From contig NZ_JAAIIH010000018.1 of NCBI RefSeq assembly GCF_012932365.1, positions 1-44,179 on the forward strand: DNA of 44,179 nucleotides, read 5' to 3'. The position numbers and the translations under genes were made by a program. Numbering within the stretch: the stretch's first letter is position 1; every line of letters starts with the position of its first letter. The notes under the pieces were generated by a model that was given only the letters and a program-made list of their open reading frames with translations, was not told the DNA's origin and did not search any database. Below are positions 1 to 10,294 of this stretch, in pieces. Origin of the DNA: Bifidobacterium moraviense (GTDB taxonomy: Bacteria > Actinomycetota > Actinomycetes > Actinomycetales > Bifidobacteriaceae).

Positions 1-104
1 CAGGCCGAGCAGGACCCGGCCGTCGAACGCGCTAGACTCGTTGACAAGCCGCGCGGTTTCCTTCACTTTTTCAATCACACACCGAATGAAACCGCACGGC
101 CCTT

Positions 105-126
105 ACACACCAAAATCGGAAGAGCC
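105..126 (-). repeat. Insertion-sequence terminal repeat remnant
   Basis: Read on the minus strand, these 22 bases match the 22 bases at 44054-44075 at all but 2 positions. That second site lies just beyond the stop codon of a truncated transposase, so it is probably the end of an insertion sequence. Here no transposase remains beside it, which suggests a solo end left by deletion. The element family is inferred only. Confidence 0.5.
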
Positions 127-205
127 AAAAAAGCCCACGTCTCCGCACAGGACGACAGAAGGAAACCCCCTCCCCAGTCACCCCAAGCGGAGACCGTTCT
201 TTTCG

Positions 206-308
206 GTCATCCTGAGCGGAGGCCGCAGGCCGGAGTCGAAGGATCCTTGAACACCCACACAGCACACCAAGGATCCTTCGACTCCGCTACGCTCCGCTCA
301 GGATGACG
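206..308. repeat. Dispersed hairpin repeat, copy 1 (103 bp)
   Basis: It starts with GTCATCCTGAGCGGAG and ends with the inverted form CTCCGCTCAGGATGAC. Between these, GTCGAAGGATCCTTG and CAAGGATCCTTCGAC also pair. It is identical over 103 bp to 519-621. The same family forms the hairpin at 20313-20385. It is a dispersed palindromic element of the kind common in intergenic actinobacterial DNA; its function is not evident. Confidence 0.85.
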
Positions 309-518
309 GGAAAAAACCACGGCCTTGCTCAGGATAACGGGGGAAAAAAGACCTGCAGCCCCGCGCAGGACGACAGAGGGAAAGACCCCTCCCCAGCCAT
401 CCTGAGTGGAGACCATCCTTTCCCGTCATCCCGAACGGAAGCTGTTCTTTTCGGTCATCCTGAGCGGAGGCCGTCCTCTCCCGTCATCCCGAGCGGCGGC
501 CGCACGAGCCTGCCCTCT

Positions 519-621
519 GTCATCCTGAGCGGAGGCCGCAGGCCGGAGTCGAAGGATCCTTGAACACCCACACAGCACACCAAGGATCCTTCGACTCCGC
601 TACGCTCCGCTCAGGATGACG
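519..621. repeat. Dispersed hairpin repeat, copy 2 (103 bp)
   Basis: An exact copy of 206-308 in the same orientation, 313 bp away. The DNA between holds more partial units of the same family. Perfect identity suggests recent duplication or gene conversion. Confidence 0.85.
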
Positions 622-846
622 GAGGAAAAACCACGGCCTTGCTCAGGATGACGAGGAAAAGACCTGCAGCCCCGCGCAGGACGACAGAGGGGAAAGCCCA
701 CGGCTCCGCTCAGGACGACAGGGGGAAAAAACGTGCAGTCCTGCGCGGGACGACGGGAGAACGAAAACGGCATGCAGGGGCTGGCCAACGCAAAAGTCCC
801 CCACGCGGAGGTGCGAGGGGGACTTGAAGATCAGCGACCGTTGGCC

Positions 847-934
847 GGCTGGTTGATCGGTCGGTCAGTCGACCAGTCGGCCAACCAACCGATCAAACGG
901 TCAGTCGATCGATCAAACGGCCGACTAACCAGCC
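847..934. terminator. Dyad-rich region downstream of guaB
   Basis: GGCTGGTT (847-854) pairs with AACCAGCC (927-934). Inside it TTGATCGGT (853-861) pairs with ACCGATCAA (888-896), and several GATCGG/CCGATC half-sites repeat. It abuts the guaB stop and could end guaB transcription, but there is no clear U-run. Confidence 0.4.
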
Positions 935-936
935 GA

Positions 937-2637
<1,701 letters not shown>

Positions 2638-3867
2638 TTACCGGCGGTCTCCGTTCTTTCCGCCGCGCGCGCCCGTCGCATCGGACTTGCGCGACCCGCC
2701 GGAGCCGCCGTCGGCCTCCGCGCGCGCATGCTCTGCCCTGCGCCGGGCCGCGCGGTACTCCGCGTTCTCGCGCCGCAGGTCGGGCAGACGGGCACGCAGG
2801 TACGGGTACATGGTCACGATGGTGAGCACCACCACGGCCACCGCGAACCCCACGGCCACGTAGCGGATGCGGAAGAACAGGATGAGGATCGAGGAGAAGG
2901 AGATGAGCGCCGCCCAGCTCCACAGGATCGTCACCGCACCCTGCACGGTGTGCCCGATGCCGATCATGCGGTGGTGCAGGTGCATGCGGTCCGGGTGCAT
3001 GGGCGACTGGCCGTGGCTCACGCGCCGCACGATCGCCAGGCACATGTCCAGCACCGGCAGGAACAGCACCAGCACGGGCAGCAGGATGGGCATGAACACC
3101 GGCAGGTAGATCGACGTGTGCACGCTCATCGGGTCGAGGCGTCCGGTCATGACGATGGACGCGCAGGTGATGAGGTAGCCGAGCAGCATGGATCCGGAAT
3201 CGCCCATGAACAGCTTGGCGGGATGCCAGTTGTGCAGGATGAAGCCCACGCAGATGCCCACCAGCGCCACGTCGATGAGCGTGGCCATGGAGGCGTATGA
3301 GGGCGACGTGCGCGCCAGGATGTACGAGTAGATGCCGAACGCCGTGCCGCCGATCGCCACGATGCCCGACGCCAGGCCGTCCAGGCCGTCCACGAAGTTC
3401 ACCGCGTTGATGGACGCCACGATGAGGATGGCCGTGAGCGCGATGGACAGGCTCGGCGAGGCGGCCACGAGCGAGCCGAGCGGCAGCGAGATGATCTGCA
3501 CGCCGCCCCACGCCACGAACACGGAGATGAGCAGCTGCCCGGCGAGCTTGAGCATCCAGTCGAGGTCCCACAGGTCGTCGGCCACGCCCAGCAGGCAGAT
3601 GCCCACCGCGCCGGCCATGATGGCCCATGCGGTGGTGTCGGAGGCGAACAGCTCGGCCATGAACGGGATGCGGCTGGCGAAGAGCATGGCCACGAGGAAG
3701 CCGATGAGCATGCCCACGCCGCCCATGCGCGGGGTGGGCACGGTGTGCACGTCGCGCGCGCGGACCTTGCCCACGGCGCCGATCTCGATGGCGAGGTGGC
3801 GGACGATCGGGGTGACGAGCCAGGTGACGCCGCCGGCGATCGCGGCGATCAGGAAGTAGACCCTCAT
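2638..3867 (-). CDS. wecA: Undecaprenyl-phosphate GlcNAc-1-phosphate transferase (WecA/MraY family)
   Basis: A polytopic membrane enzyme of 409 residues that transfers a sugar-1-phosphate from a UDP-sugar to undecaprenyl (or decaprenyl) phosphate, starting cell-wall polysaccharide or teichoic-type polymer synthesis. Family motifs are visible: VPTPRMGGVGML near residue 45, the aspartate pair in GVADDLWDLDW, NAVNFVDGLDGLASG, FMGDSGSMLLG, and the histidine motif HLHHRMIGIGH that marks the WecA/TagO branch rather than MraY. The C-terminal 60 residues are charged and cytoplasmic. Its ATG overlaps the sua5 stop by ATGA, so the two are translationally coupled. Sua5 followed by this gene (called rfe or wecA) is standard in actinobacteria. 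The exact sugar substrate is inferred from the family. Confidence 0.9.
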   Translation of the reverse strand: MRVYFLIAAIAGGVTWLVTPIVRHLAIEIGAVGKVRARDVHTVPTPRMGGVGMLIGFLVAMLFASRIPFMAELFASDTTAWAIMAGAVGICLLGVADDLWDLDWMLKLAGQLLISVFVAWGGVQIISLPLGSLVAASPSLSIALTAILIVASINAVNFVDGLDGLASGIVAIGGTAFGIYSYILARTSPSYASMATLIDVALVGICVGFILHNWHPAKLFMGDSGSMLLGYLITCASIVMTGRLDPMSVHTSIYLPVFMPILLPVLVLFLPVLDMCLAIVRRVSHGQSPMHPDRMHLHHRMIGIGHTVQGAVTILWSWAALISFSSILILFFRIRYVAVGFAVAVVVLTIVTMYPYLRARLPDLRRENAEYRAARRRAEHARAEADGGSGGSRKSDATGARGGKNGDRR

Positions 3868-4526
3868 GCGCCCAGTCCTCCCCCGTTGACGGTCAGGGCC
3901 CGGCGGATGGCCGACTGCGGGATCACGCCCTCGCGCAGGATCTCGATGCCGTCGCGCGCGTGCGGGTTCGCGGCCACCACCGTGCTGGAGACGTGTCCCG
4001 GCGTGGATCCGCCGTCCAAGTACAGCGCCACGCGGTCGCCGAACGCCGCCACGGCCTCGTCCACGCTTTGCGCGGATTCGTCGCCGGAACGGTTCGCGCT
4101 GGAGGCGGCCAGCGGGCCGGTGGCCCTGAGGATCCGCAGGCACAGCGCTGAGTTGGGGATGCGGATGCCTTGCGTGCCGGGGCCACCGTCCGCGCCGGCG
4201 CGCACGGTGGCCAGCGTGCAGTCCTCGCGCGCCACGGCGATGGGCGAGAACGCGCCGGGCAGGAACGCCGCGGCGAGGCGGTTCAGCGGCGCGGGCAGCT
4301 CCAGTCCCAGCGCGTCCACGTCGTCCACGGAGGCGACGAGCACCTGCAGCGCCTTGAACCGCGGACGGCGCTTGACCTCGTAGATGCGCGCGATGGCCTC
4401 GGCGTTGCGCGGGTCGCACGCCACGCCGTACACCGTGTCGGTGGGGATGACCACCAGTTCGCCGTCCCGCACCAGCCGCGCCGCCAAGGCGCATGACTCC
4501 TCGCTCACCGCACGCACATCGACCAT
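3864..4526 (-). CDS. sua5: L-threonylcarbamoyladenylate synthase (Sua5/YrdC)
   Basis: Makes threonylcarbamoyl-AMP from threonine, bicarbonate and ATP, the first step of t6A37 modification of ANN-decoding tRNAs. The 220 residues form a YrdC domain: VIPTDTVYGVACDPRN near the start, KRRPRFKALQVLVAS, IRIPNSALCLRIL, and SANRSGDESA with the conserved serine-asparagine pair. The extra C-terminal Sua5 domain is absent, so it is the short YrdC/TsaC-like form usual in actinobacteria. I preferred the ATG at 4526 (MVDVRAVSEES); an in-frame ATG at 4592 would add 22 non-conserved residues. It ends in an ATGA overlap with wecA. In most actinobacteria it directly follows prmC; here prmC is 8 kb away. Confidence 0.92.
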   Translation of the reverse strand: MVDVRAVSEESCALAARLVRDGELVVIPTDTVYGVACDPRNAEAIARIYEVKRRPRFKALQVLVASVDDVDALGLELPAPLNRLAAAFLPGAFSPIAVAREDCTLATVRAGADGGPGTQGIRIPNSALCLRILRATGPLAASSANRSGDESAQSVDEAVAAFGDRVALYLDGGSTPGHVSSTVVAANPHARDGIEILREGVIPQSAIRRALTVNGGGLGA

Positions 4527-4792
4527 CGTCGTCACTCTCTTCGTCCTCGTGTCCCCGCCGGACCGCCGGCATTCGTTCGATACGCATTCCATTGTGCATC
4601 ACGCGGCGGCCCCGCGCGCCGCGACGGGACTAGACTTGAGGCGCCGACGCGGCCTGCACGGCGTCGATCACGCGGTTCCTTTCCTTGGGAGCGGCCGTGC
4701 GACGACCCCGCGGACGACCGTGCGGCGGCAGCGGGACGGCCCATGGATCAACCCGTGGAACGACCGTGGAACGAGCACGAAAAGAGGCAATG

Positions 4793-5554
4793 ATGGGGTT
4801 CCTCGACCAGCTGAGGACGATGTTCGCCGGACATTCGGGCACCGGCAGGGTGCGGATCGGCGGGCCGCTCGCGGTGCCGGACGCCAAGCGGGCGCTCACG
4901 CACGTGCTGGTGCAGCAGCCGCTGCTGGGCATGCGCCCCGTGGCCGAGGCGCTGCGCGACCTGCAGCGCGAGACGCCGTGGCTGGTGACCTACGGCATGG
5001 ACCACTACTTCAACTCCCCCAAGCTGGTGCGCTTCCAGAACTCGGGCGGCAAGCAGCTGGACGTGGACGCGATCGCCACGCTGCACGCGCAGCCCGGCCC
5101 GCTGGCGGACGAGGTGACGATCCAGCATCTGCTGGACGACATCGAGGACCGGCGCGGGCATGCGAGCGCGGACGCGCAGATCGGGCACATCAGCGTGACG
5201 CCGGTGGCGCGGCGGACCGCGGAGGTGCTGGGCGGCGCGAAGGCCGGCGCGGCGGCCGACGACGCGGCCGTGCGTGACTGGCTGTTCGCGCTGCTCGACC
5301 AGATCGGCGTGATCGACGAGGTGACCGGCGGCGATCTGAAGCCGCTGGCGGACGCGCTGAAACCGGCGATCGGCGAGGCCGAGGTCTCCGCTGCGGGTCT
5401 GCGCGGCGCGGTCGCGGACGCGCTGGGCATCGCGGACGCGGGGCTGCGCGCGGCGCTGATCGACCAGACCACCGCCACCGACGCCTATCTGGCGGCCGTG
5501 GAGATCCTGTCCCGGCACGGCATCGAGGTGCCGGAGACGGTCGAGCTGGCCTGA
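4793..5554 (+). CDS. Hypothetical protein
   Basis: A 253-residue soluble protein I do not recognise. It has no signal peptide, membrane segment or cysteine cluster. It begins MGFLDQLRTMFAGHSGTG; the middle (about residues 60-130) contains WLVTYGMDHYFNSPKLV and an acidic, alpha-helical stretch, and the C-terminal half is alanine- and aspartate-rich with repeated short helices. The start at 4793 has an AGAGG ribosome-binding site 5 bases upstream; the adjacent ATG at 4790 is possible. It is followed by a 28-bp inverted-repeat pair and then an acetyltransferase on the same strand, 192 bp away, so an operon is uncertain. Codon use looks native. It lies in the accessory block between sua5 and prmC. 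Confidence 0.75.
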   Translation: MGFLDQLRTMFAGHSGTGRVRIGGPLAVPDAKRALTHVLVQQPLLGMRPVAEALRDLQRETPWLVTYGMDHYFNSPKLVRFQNSGGKQLDVDAIATLHAQPGPLADEVTIQHLLDDIEDRRGHASADAQIGHISVTPVARRTAEVLGGAKAGAAADDAAVRDWLFALLDQIGVIDEVTGGDLKPLADALKPAIGEAEVSAAGLRGAVADALGIADAGLRAALIDQTTATDAYLAAVEILSRHGIEVPETVELA

Positions 5555-5571
5555 ACCCGCAGGCGGGGGTT

Positions 5572-5718
5572 CACAAGATTTTCGGCGGCTCATCTTGTGC
5601 GACGGCATGTGCACAGAACCGCACATCACACTCGGCCGAAAACGGCGGACTTCCAAGGAAGCACCTGTTCATACGCGCAATGGGCGGGGTCACAAGATGA
5701 GCCGCCGAAAATCTTGTG
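5572..5718. repeat. Pair of exact 28-bp inverted repeats
   Basis: Positions 5572-5599 and 5691-5718 are perfect reverse complements of each other. Each arm is itself bounded by CACAAGAT and ATCTTGTG, so each arm can fold alone and the two can also pair across a 91-bp spacer. At the right copy the local stem grows to 15 bp (GCGGGGTCACAAGAT). The structure sits between two plus-strand genes and could terminate, attenuate or be a miniature mobile element. Confidence 0.85.
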
Positions 5719-5746
5719 ACCCCGCATCGCCGGCAGGACGGCTACA

Positions 5747-6427
5747 ATGCCGGCTATGACCGAGAACAACCCTTCCCCGATCCCGCCCGTGGAACTGAGA
5801 ACGCCCCGCAAATCCGAACGCGAGGAGATGCTCGCCGGCAAGCTGTACGACGTCTCCGACCCGGAGCTGGTGGCGCTGCGCGACCGATCCGCCGACCTGT
5901 GCTCGCGCTTCAACGCCCTGCCGCGCGGCGCGCGCGCCGAACGCGCCGCCGTGCTGGACGAGCTGCTGCCCGGCCACGGCGAGGATCTGGACGTCCTGGG
6001 ACCGGTGTTCTTCGACTACGGCTGCCATACGACGATCGGCGACCGCGTGTTCGCGAACTTCAACTTCACCGTGCTCGACTGTGCGCCGGTGACGATCGGC
6101 GACGACGTGCTGTTCGGCCCGAACGTCTCCCTGCTGCCGCCCATGCATCCGCTGCGCTTCGAGGACCGCAACGTGCGCCGCCGCCCGGACGGCTCCTCCT
6201 ACGACTACGAGTACGGCCGTCCGATCGTGATCGGCTCGAACTGCTGGTTCGGCGGCAGCGTGACCGTGCTGGGCGGCGTGACGATCGGCGAGGGCTGCGT
6301 GATCGGCGCCGGCGCCGTGGTGACGCACGACATCCCGCCGCACACCGTGGCCGTGGGCAATCCGGCGCGCGTGCTGCGCGAGATCACCGAGGCGGACGCC
6401 TCCGCCCTGCAGGAGTACGCGCGCTAG
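5747..6427 (+). CDS. Maltose/galactoside O-acetyltransferase (LbH family)
   Basis: A 226-residue left-handed beta-helix acetyltransferase that moves acetyl from acetyl-CoA to a sugar hydroxyl. The N-terminal maltose-acetyltransferase helical region is clear (SEREEMLAGKLYDVSDPEL). It is followed by hexapeptide repeats (VTIGDDVLFGPNV, VTVLGGVTIGEGCVIGAGAV), the catalytic histidine in LLPPMHPL, the extended loop near residue 145, and the terminal VGNPARVLREI. The start at 5747 has AGGA 8 bases upstream; an in-frame ATG at 5756 is an alternative. These enzymes are thought to detoxify non-metabolised sugars, but the substrate here is unknown. It is convergent with an ABC permease gene and ends in a 10-bp tandem repeat. 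Confidence 0.9.
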   Translation: MPAMTENNPSPIPPVELRTPRKSEREEMLAGKLYDVSDPELVALRDRSADLCSRFNALPRGARAERAAVLDELLPGHGEDLDVLGPVFFDYGCHTTIGDRVFANFNFTVLDCAPVTIGDDVLFGPNVSLLPPMHPLRFEDRNVRRRPDGSSYDYEYGRPIVIGSNCWFGGSVTVLGGVTIGEGCVIGAGAVVTHDIPPHTVAVGNPARVLREITEADASALQEYAR

Positions 6428-6459
6428 GACGCGCTAGGACGCGCTAGGACGCGCTAGGA
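6421..6459. repeat. 10-bp tandem repeat (about 3.9 units)
   Basis: GCGCTAGGAC is repeated almost four times. The first unit supplies the stop codon of the acetyltransferase (TAG, 6425-6427) and every further unit carries another TAG. It fills the whole gap before the convergent gene that ends at 6461. Confidence 0.95.
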
Positions 6460-6460
6460 A

Positions 6461-7894
6461 TCATCCCTCGGCGCCCGGCATGACCTGCGCCTCGGTGGCC
6501 TCGCAGGACCGCAGCAGCTCCCCGTGCCGTGTGAACCAGTCGGCGAACCGCGCATCGTCGAGCCGCGCCAGCGCATCCGCCAGCGCCCCGCCGCGGCGGG
6601 AGACCGTCTCGCCCGTCTCCACGTCCACGCCGGACGTCGTCGAACCGCCCAGCCGCGCGAGGATCTCCTGCTGCACGACGGACAGGACGTTCTCGCCTTC
6701 GGAAAGCGCCCTGCCCTCCCCCACCACCGGGGCCGGGCACCGCATGCGCCCGGCCACCGACTGGACCATCGTCTGACGGATCTCCGCCGCGATGCTCTCC
6801 GCTCCCGCGCCGCCCGCCGGCGCGGGGAACATCGCGGCGTCCTCCGCGTTCCGCCATTCCGCCCCGCTGAACTGCTCCGCCACGGTCACGTGCGGCAGGG
6901 GCGCCAGCGCGATCACGCGGTGCGCGGTGTCGGCGATGACGCCGACCAGACCGCGATCGGCCGGATGCACGCAGACCGTGACCCGTGCTGAGGCGTCCGA
7001 GCAGACCTCCGTCCGCCCGTCGTGGCGGACCAGCGGCATGGGCACGACGATCGACGCGACGGTCATGGCCACCGCCACGGCCGCGCCGATCCACAGCGGG
7101 ACGTCGGTCACCCGGTCCCGGCGGCCGACGTCGTCCAGCACGTCGCGCCCGACGCGGAGCGCGGCGAGCCCCAGCGCGGCGAACAGCGCGATGCGGTACA
7201 GGCTGGACGCCGGGACGATCTCCGTCCCCGGCATCGGGAAGTCGTTGCCCCAGAGCGGCGCGGGCATCAGCGCCGAGAGGCCCGTGTTCGTGAGCACGGT
7301 GTTCGTCAGCATCACGCCGCCGTTCAGCCAGACGAACGTGACCAGGGGCAGCAGGACCGTCATCCACCGCGAGGCGACGACCGCGCCCAGCACGGATGCG
7401 CAGACCGTCACCGACGCCAGCGTCGTCAGGGCGGACAGCAGCGCCGGCAGATCGGGCGCGCCGTAGTCGGCGTGCATCGCGGTGCGCGCGGCCAGCGGAG
7501 TCAGGGCGACGACGTAGCCGGCCAGCGTCGCCGCGCAGCAGCCCGCGATCTGCCGCGAAAGCACGCGGAACGTCCCGCCCGCGCACAGACGCCCGATCAC
7601 CAGACCGTGGACGCGGTAGGAGCGCCCGAACGCGGCCGCCGCGACGGCGACGACCAGCGCGGGCAGCAGGAGACCCTCCCGCGCGGCCACGGTCAGCGAC
7701 GTCCAGCGGACCACCGGGGAGAACAAGTAGGACGACGTCTGCGCGAACGCGGCGAGCGCCACGCCTGCGCCGAGCGCCGCCATGGAGGGGACGCTCGGCC
7801 ATGCGGCGCGGGACCCGCGCGCGCCCGCGCGGAGTCGGCGGGATGCCGTATGAAGCGTCGCCCGGGACGCCGTCCGATTCGTGGTCGCGGTCAT
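6461..7894 (-). CDS. ABC transporter membrane protein
   Basis: A 477-residue membrane protein encoded 60 bp after an ABC ATPase gene, so it is the likely permease partner. Hydrophobic segments lie at about residues 36-55, 70-95, 118-145, 155-185, 190-215, 230-245 and 268-285. After about residue 290 comes a long hydrophilic C-terminal part of about 190 residues with little resemblance to known permeases (two cysteines near 300-310, then an alanine-rich region). I would place it loosely with ABC-2 type permeases, but the extracytoplasmic or cytoplasmic tail is unusual. The start at 7894 has GGAGAGGAG 8 bases upstream. The substrate is unknown; its upstream operator-like dyad suggests control by the neighbouring two-component system. 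Confidence 0.75.
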   Translation of the reverse strand: MTATTNRTASRATLHTASRRLRAGARGSRAAWPSVPSMAALGAGVALAAFAQTSSYLFSPVVRWTSLTVAAREGLLLPALVVAVAAAAFGRSYRVHGLVIGRLCAGGTFRVLSRQIAGCCAATLAGYVVALTPLAARTAMHADYGAPDLPALLSALTTLASVTVCASVLGAVVASRWMTVLLPLVTFVWLNGGVMLTNTVLTNTGLSALMPAPLWGNDFPMPGTEIVPASSLYRIALFAALGLAALRVGRDVLDDVGRRDRVTDVPLWIGAAVAVAMTVASIVVPMPLVRHDGRTEVCSDASARVTVCVHPADRGLVGVIADTAHRVIALAPLPHVTVAEQFSGAEWRNAEDAAMFPAPAGGAGAESIAAEIRQTMVQSVAGRMRCPAPVVGEGRALSEGENVLSVVQQEILARLGGSTTSGVDVETGETVSRRGGALADALARLDDARFADWFTRHGELLRSCEATEAQVMPGAEG

Positions 7895-7954
7895 GATGCC
7901 GTGCTCCTCTCCGCGCGTCGTCCGCGCATGGGCCCGTGCGTCCCGTCCGCCGCG

Positions 7955-8797
7955 TCACCCGCGCGCGGAGATCCGCAGGAACAGTTCCTCGATGGCGCGG
8001 GTGCGGTCCTCGTCGTTGCCCAGGGTGCCGACGCCGTCCGCAATGCCGCCCGGTCCGCCGACGCCGTCCGATCCGGCGATGTCCCCCGCGTAGGCAATGC
8101 CGCCGTCGACCATGATGAGCAGCCGGTCGGCGCCGCGCGAGACGTCGTCGATGATGTGGGTGCTGAGCAGCACCGTGGCGCGCTCGCCGAGCCTGGCCAC
8201 CATCGTGCGGATGTTCGCGCGCTGCATCGGGTCCACGCCGGCCGTGGGCTCGTCCAGCAGGATCACCTCGGGCCGGTGGGCCGTCGCGCAGGCGATGGCG
8301 AGCCGCTGCCGCTGGCCGCCGGACAGCTGCCGCGCGCGCATCCCGCGGCGGTCGAGCAGGTCCACGGCGGCGAGCGCGTCGTCCACCGCCCGCGGGATCA
8401 GATCCTCGCGCAGCCCGTGGGCCCATGCGGCGTAGGCGACATTGTCCTCCAGCGTGGAGCATCCCATGAGCTCGAACCGCTGCGGCAGGTAGCCCAGTCC
8501 GGCCCGGGCCGACTCCCGTCCACGCGCGTCGGAGGCGTCGTGCCCGGCCACGACCACATGGCCTTCGTGCGGCCGCCGGAGCGTGGACAACACGTTGAGC
8601 AGCGTGGTCTTGCCGGCGCCGTTCGCGCCCAGCAGCCCGGTCACGCCGCGCCCGATGGAGAACGACACGTCGTGCAGCACCTGCGTCCTGCCGTAGCGGA
8701 ACGAGACGTGCGAGCAGACGAGGCCAACATCGGCCGCGTGGGACCGATGCCCGTCCGTCGATCGACGTGCGTGCCGTGCCTGCGTTCGTCCCGCCAT
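7955..8797 (-). CDS. ABC transporter ATP-binding protein
   Basis: A 280-residue ATPase that should power the membrane protein encoded next to it. All motifs are present: Walker A LLGANGAGKTTLLN, Q-loop GYLPQRFELMG, signature LSGGQRQRLAIA, Walker B EVILLDEPTAGVDP, and H-loop LLSTHIIDD. The Q-loop and signature spacing fit the ABC-2 drug or peptide exporter branch (CcmA/BcrA-like). The C-terminal region after the H-loop is glycine-rich. The start at 8797 has a strong AGGGAGG site; longer upstream readings add arginine-rich, non-conserved sequence. It lies 141 bp downstream of a histidine kinase gene on the same strand, with a dyad (8916-8934) in between that recurs upstream of the response regulator. 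Confidence 0.9.
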   Translation of the reverse strand: MAGRTQARHARRSTDGHRSHAADVGLVCSHVSFRYGRTQVLHDVSFSIGRGVTGLLGANGAGKTTLLNVLSTLRRPHEGHVVVAGHDASDARGRESARAGLGYLPQRFELMGCSTLEDNVAYAAWAHGLREDLIPRAVDDALAAVDLLDRRGMRARQLSGGQRQRLAIACATAHRPEVILLDEPTAGVDPMQRANIRTMVARLGERATVLLSTHIIDDVSRGADRLLIMVDGGIAYAGDIAGSDGVGGPGGIADGVGTLGNDEDRTRAIEELFLRISARG

Positions 8798-8915
8798 GAT
8801 GCGCCTCCCTTGATGCTTCCCGATGCGTGCGACCCGTATGCCGATCCGCCGCGGACCGCATCGTCCGCGGGGCATACGGCCATTGCACCATCGCCGGCCG
8901 GAACGTTCCACCGGC

Positions 8916-8934
8916 TGCCGTAGCCGCTACGGCA
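8916..8934. promoter_or_regulatory. Operator-like dyad upstream of the ABC transporter
   Basis: TGCCGTA-GCCGC-TACGGCA, a perfect 7-bp inverted repeat with a 5-bp spacer. The same arms occur at 11039-11057 upstream of the response-regulator gene. On the minus strand a CAATGGCCGTATG sequence follows about 30 bp away, close to one that follows the other copy. The site could bind the adjacent regulator. Confidence 0.65.
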
Positions 8935-8938
8935 CTCG

Positions 8939-10294
8939 CTATGGCATGAACGGGACCGTCGCGTTCAGGGACCACACGCCGTTCTCGTCGCGCACGGCGA
9001 AGGTGCCGCCGGCCGCCTCGATCAGGCGCCCGTAGCGGGCGAGACCGGTGCCTCCGGAGACCGGCGCCCGTTCGCCGGAGGATGCATCCGGAGATGGCGG
9101 GAGGACCGCGGCGTCATCGGCCAGGGAGACGGCGACGCCGTCCGCGTGCACGGCGATCGACATCATGACCGGGCCGTGCGGGTCGGCGTGCTTGATGACG
9201 TTGCCCTCCAGCTCGTGCAGCAGGCCCTCGACCAGATCCGCGCGTTCCCCGGGAACCGTTCCGCCGCCACGGTCGGCATCGTCGAACAGCAGCTCCACGT
9301 CGAATCCCACGCGTCGCAGGTGCTCCCTCATGCGTTCGGCGGCGGCCCGCAGCCGGTCGCCCAGATCCGCGGCGGCGCCCGCGGATGCCGGCGGGGAGAC
9401 ATATGGCCCGCGGTCGCTCTCCGACGTCTCGATCAGGTCGATGACGTCCCGCACCTGGGCGAGCGACCGCCGCAGCGCGGCGTCCAGATCGTCCAGCGTC
9501 GCGTCGCACCGGGCGTCGGTGCCGTCGCCGTCGCGTTTCCGCATCGTCCCCACCAGGGACAGCGCGTACACGATCGTGTTGGCGGTGGAGTCGTGCAGCG
9601 TGCGTTCGATCCGGTCGCGCAGCGCGCGACGCCGCTCGCGCCGACGCAGTTCGGCCAGCCGCCGGTTCCTGCGCAGCGCGACGGCCGCGATCGCGGACGC
9701 CAGTTCGCCCACGCACAGCAGCACGAACCGCGGCACGCCGCCGGACGCCGCACCCGCCGCGGTCATCACCAGACAGGCGTAGACGGGCGGGGCGATCAGC
9801 AGGACGCCGAGCACCGGATGCCTGCCCGTGAGCCGGAACGTCGCCGCGCACACCGCAGCCACGGCGAGCACGGACATCGGCAGCGGCATGCGCCCGTCGA
9901 AGCCGTTGAGCAGCGCGCACGCGCTCCACATCGCCGTCACCGCGCAGGGCGCCCAGCGATCGGACCACGCCATGCAGGCGACGGCCGCCGCGAACAGGCA
10001 CATGCCGCCCGCGGCGAGCGCGAACGGGCCGACGGCCGTGCCGTAGGGGGAGGCGAACAGCAGCAGGCAGGAATGGAGCAGCGTCGCCACGGCCAGCGCG
10101 GCGTAGACGGCGGGCCGTCCGTACCATGGCCCGAGCACGGACCGCAGCGTCCGCTCGACGCGTGCCGTCCGTGCTGTCGCCCGTGACATCTGTGCCTTCG
10201 CCCGTGCCGTCCACGCCGCCGCCGTCCGTGCCATCCGTGCCGTCCACGCCGCCCATGCGCGACGGATGCGCCATGCGCGCGGCCGCGCGTTCAC
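8939..10294 (-). CDS. Sensor histidine kinase
   Basis: A 451-residue membrane sensor kinase, partner of the LuxR-type regulator encoded just before it. The N-terminus (1-50) is a basic, low-complexity stretch rich in Ala-Trp-Thr-Ala-Arg. Five to six membrane segments follow (about 62-82, 90-110, 115-132, 140-155, 163-183, 188-206). The dimerisation motif is RIERTLHDSTANTIVYALS, which puts the phosphoacceptor at His234 in the HisKA_3 (NarL-partner) style. The ATPase domain shows the N-box-like HELEGNVIKHADPHG and a glycine box SGGTGLARYGRL near the end. The start is GTG at 10294, overlapping the regulator's stop as GTGA, so the two are coupled. The signal is unknown; the ABC transporter downstream suggests sensing of a toxic or signalling compound. 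Confidence 0.88.
   Translation of the reverse strand: MNARPRAWRIRRAWAAWTARMARTAAAWTARAKAQMSRATARTARVERTLRSVLGPWYGRPAVYAALAVATLLHSCLLLFASPYGTAVGPFALAAGGMCLFAAAVACMAWSDRWAPCAVTAMWSACALLNGFDGRMPLPMSVLAVAAVCAATFRLTGRHPVLGVLLIAPPVYACLVMTAAGAASGGVPRFVLLCVGELASAIAAVALRRNRRLAELRRRERRRALRDRIERTLHDSTANTIVYALSLVGTMRKRDGDGTDARCDATLDDLDAALRRSLAQVRDVIDLIETSESDRGPYVSPPASAGAAADLGDRLRAAAERMREHLRRVGFDVELLFDDADRGGGTVPGERADLVEGLLHELEGNVIKHADPHGPVMMSIAVHADGVAVSLADDAAVLPPSPDASSGERAPVSGGTGLARYGRLIEAAGGTFAVRDENGVWSLNATVPFMP

Larger units (their letters stand above)
1..936. other. Repeat-rich intergenic region
   Basis: I see no credible gene here. It holds an insertion-sequence end remnant (105-126), two identical hairpin repeats (206-308 and 519-621), further scattered fragments of the same GTCATCCTGAGCG family between and after them, and a dyad-rich stretch downstream of guaB (847-934). 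The first 100 bases could be the tail of something outside the window: one frame stops at 33-35, but it shows nothing recognisable. The small open frames here are translations of the repeats. Confidence 0.7.

Noticed and set aside
1..104. C-terminal end of a gene entering from the left
   Set aside because: One frame stops at 33-35 and another stays open, but neither shows any recognisable protein end.
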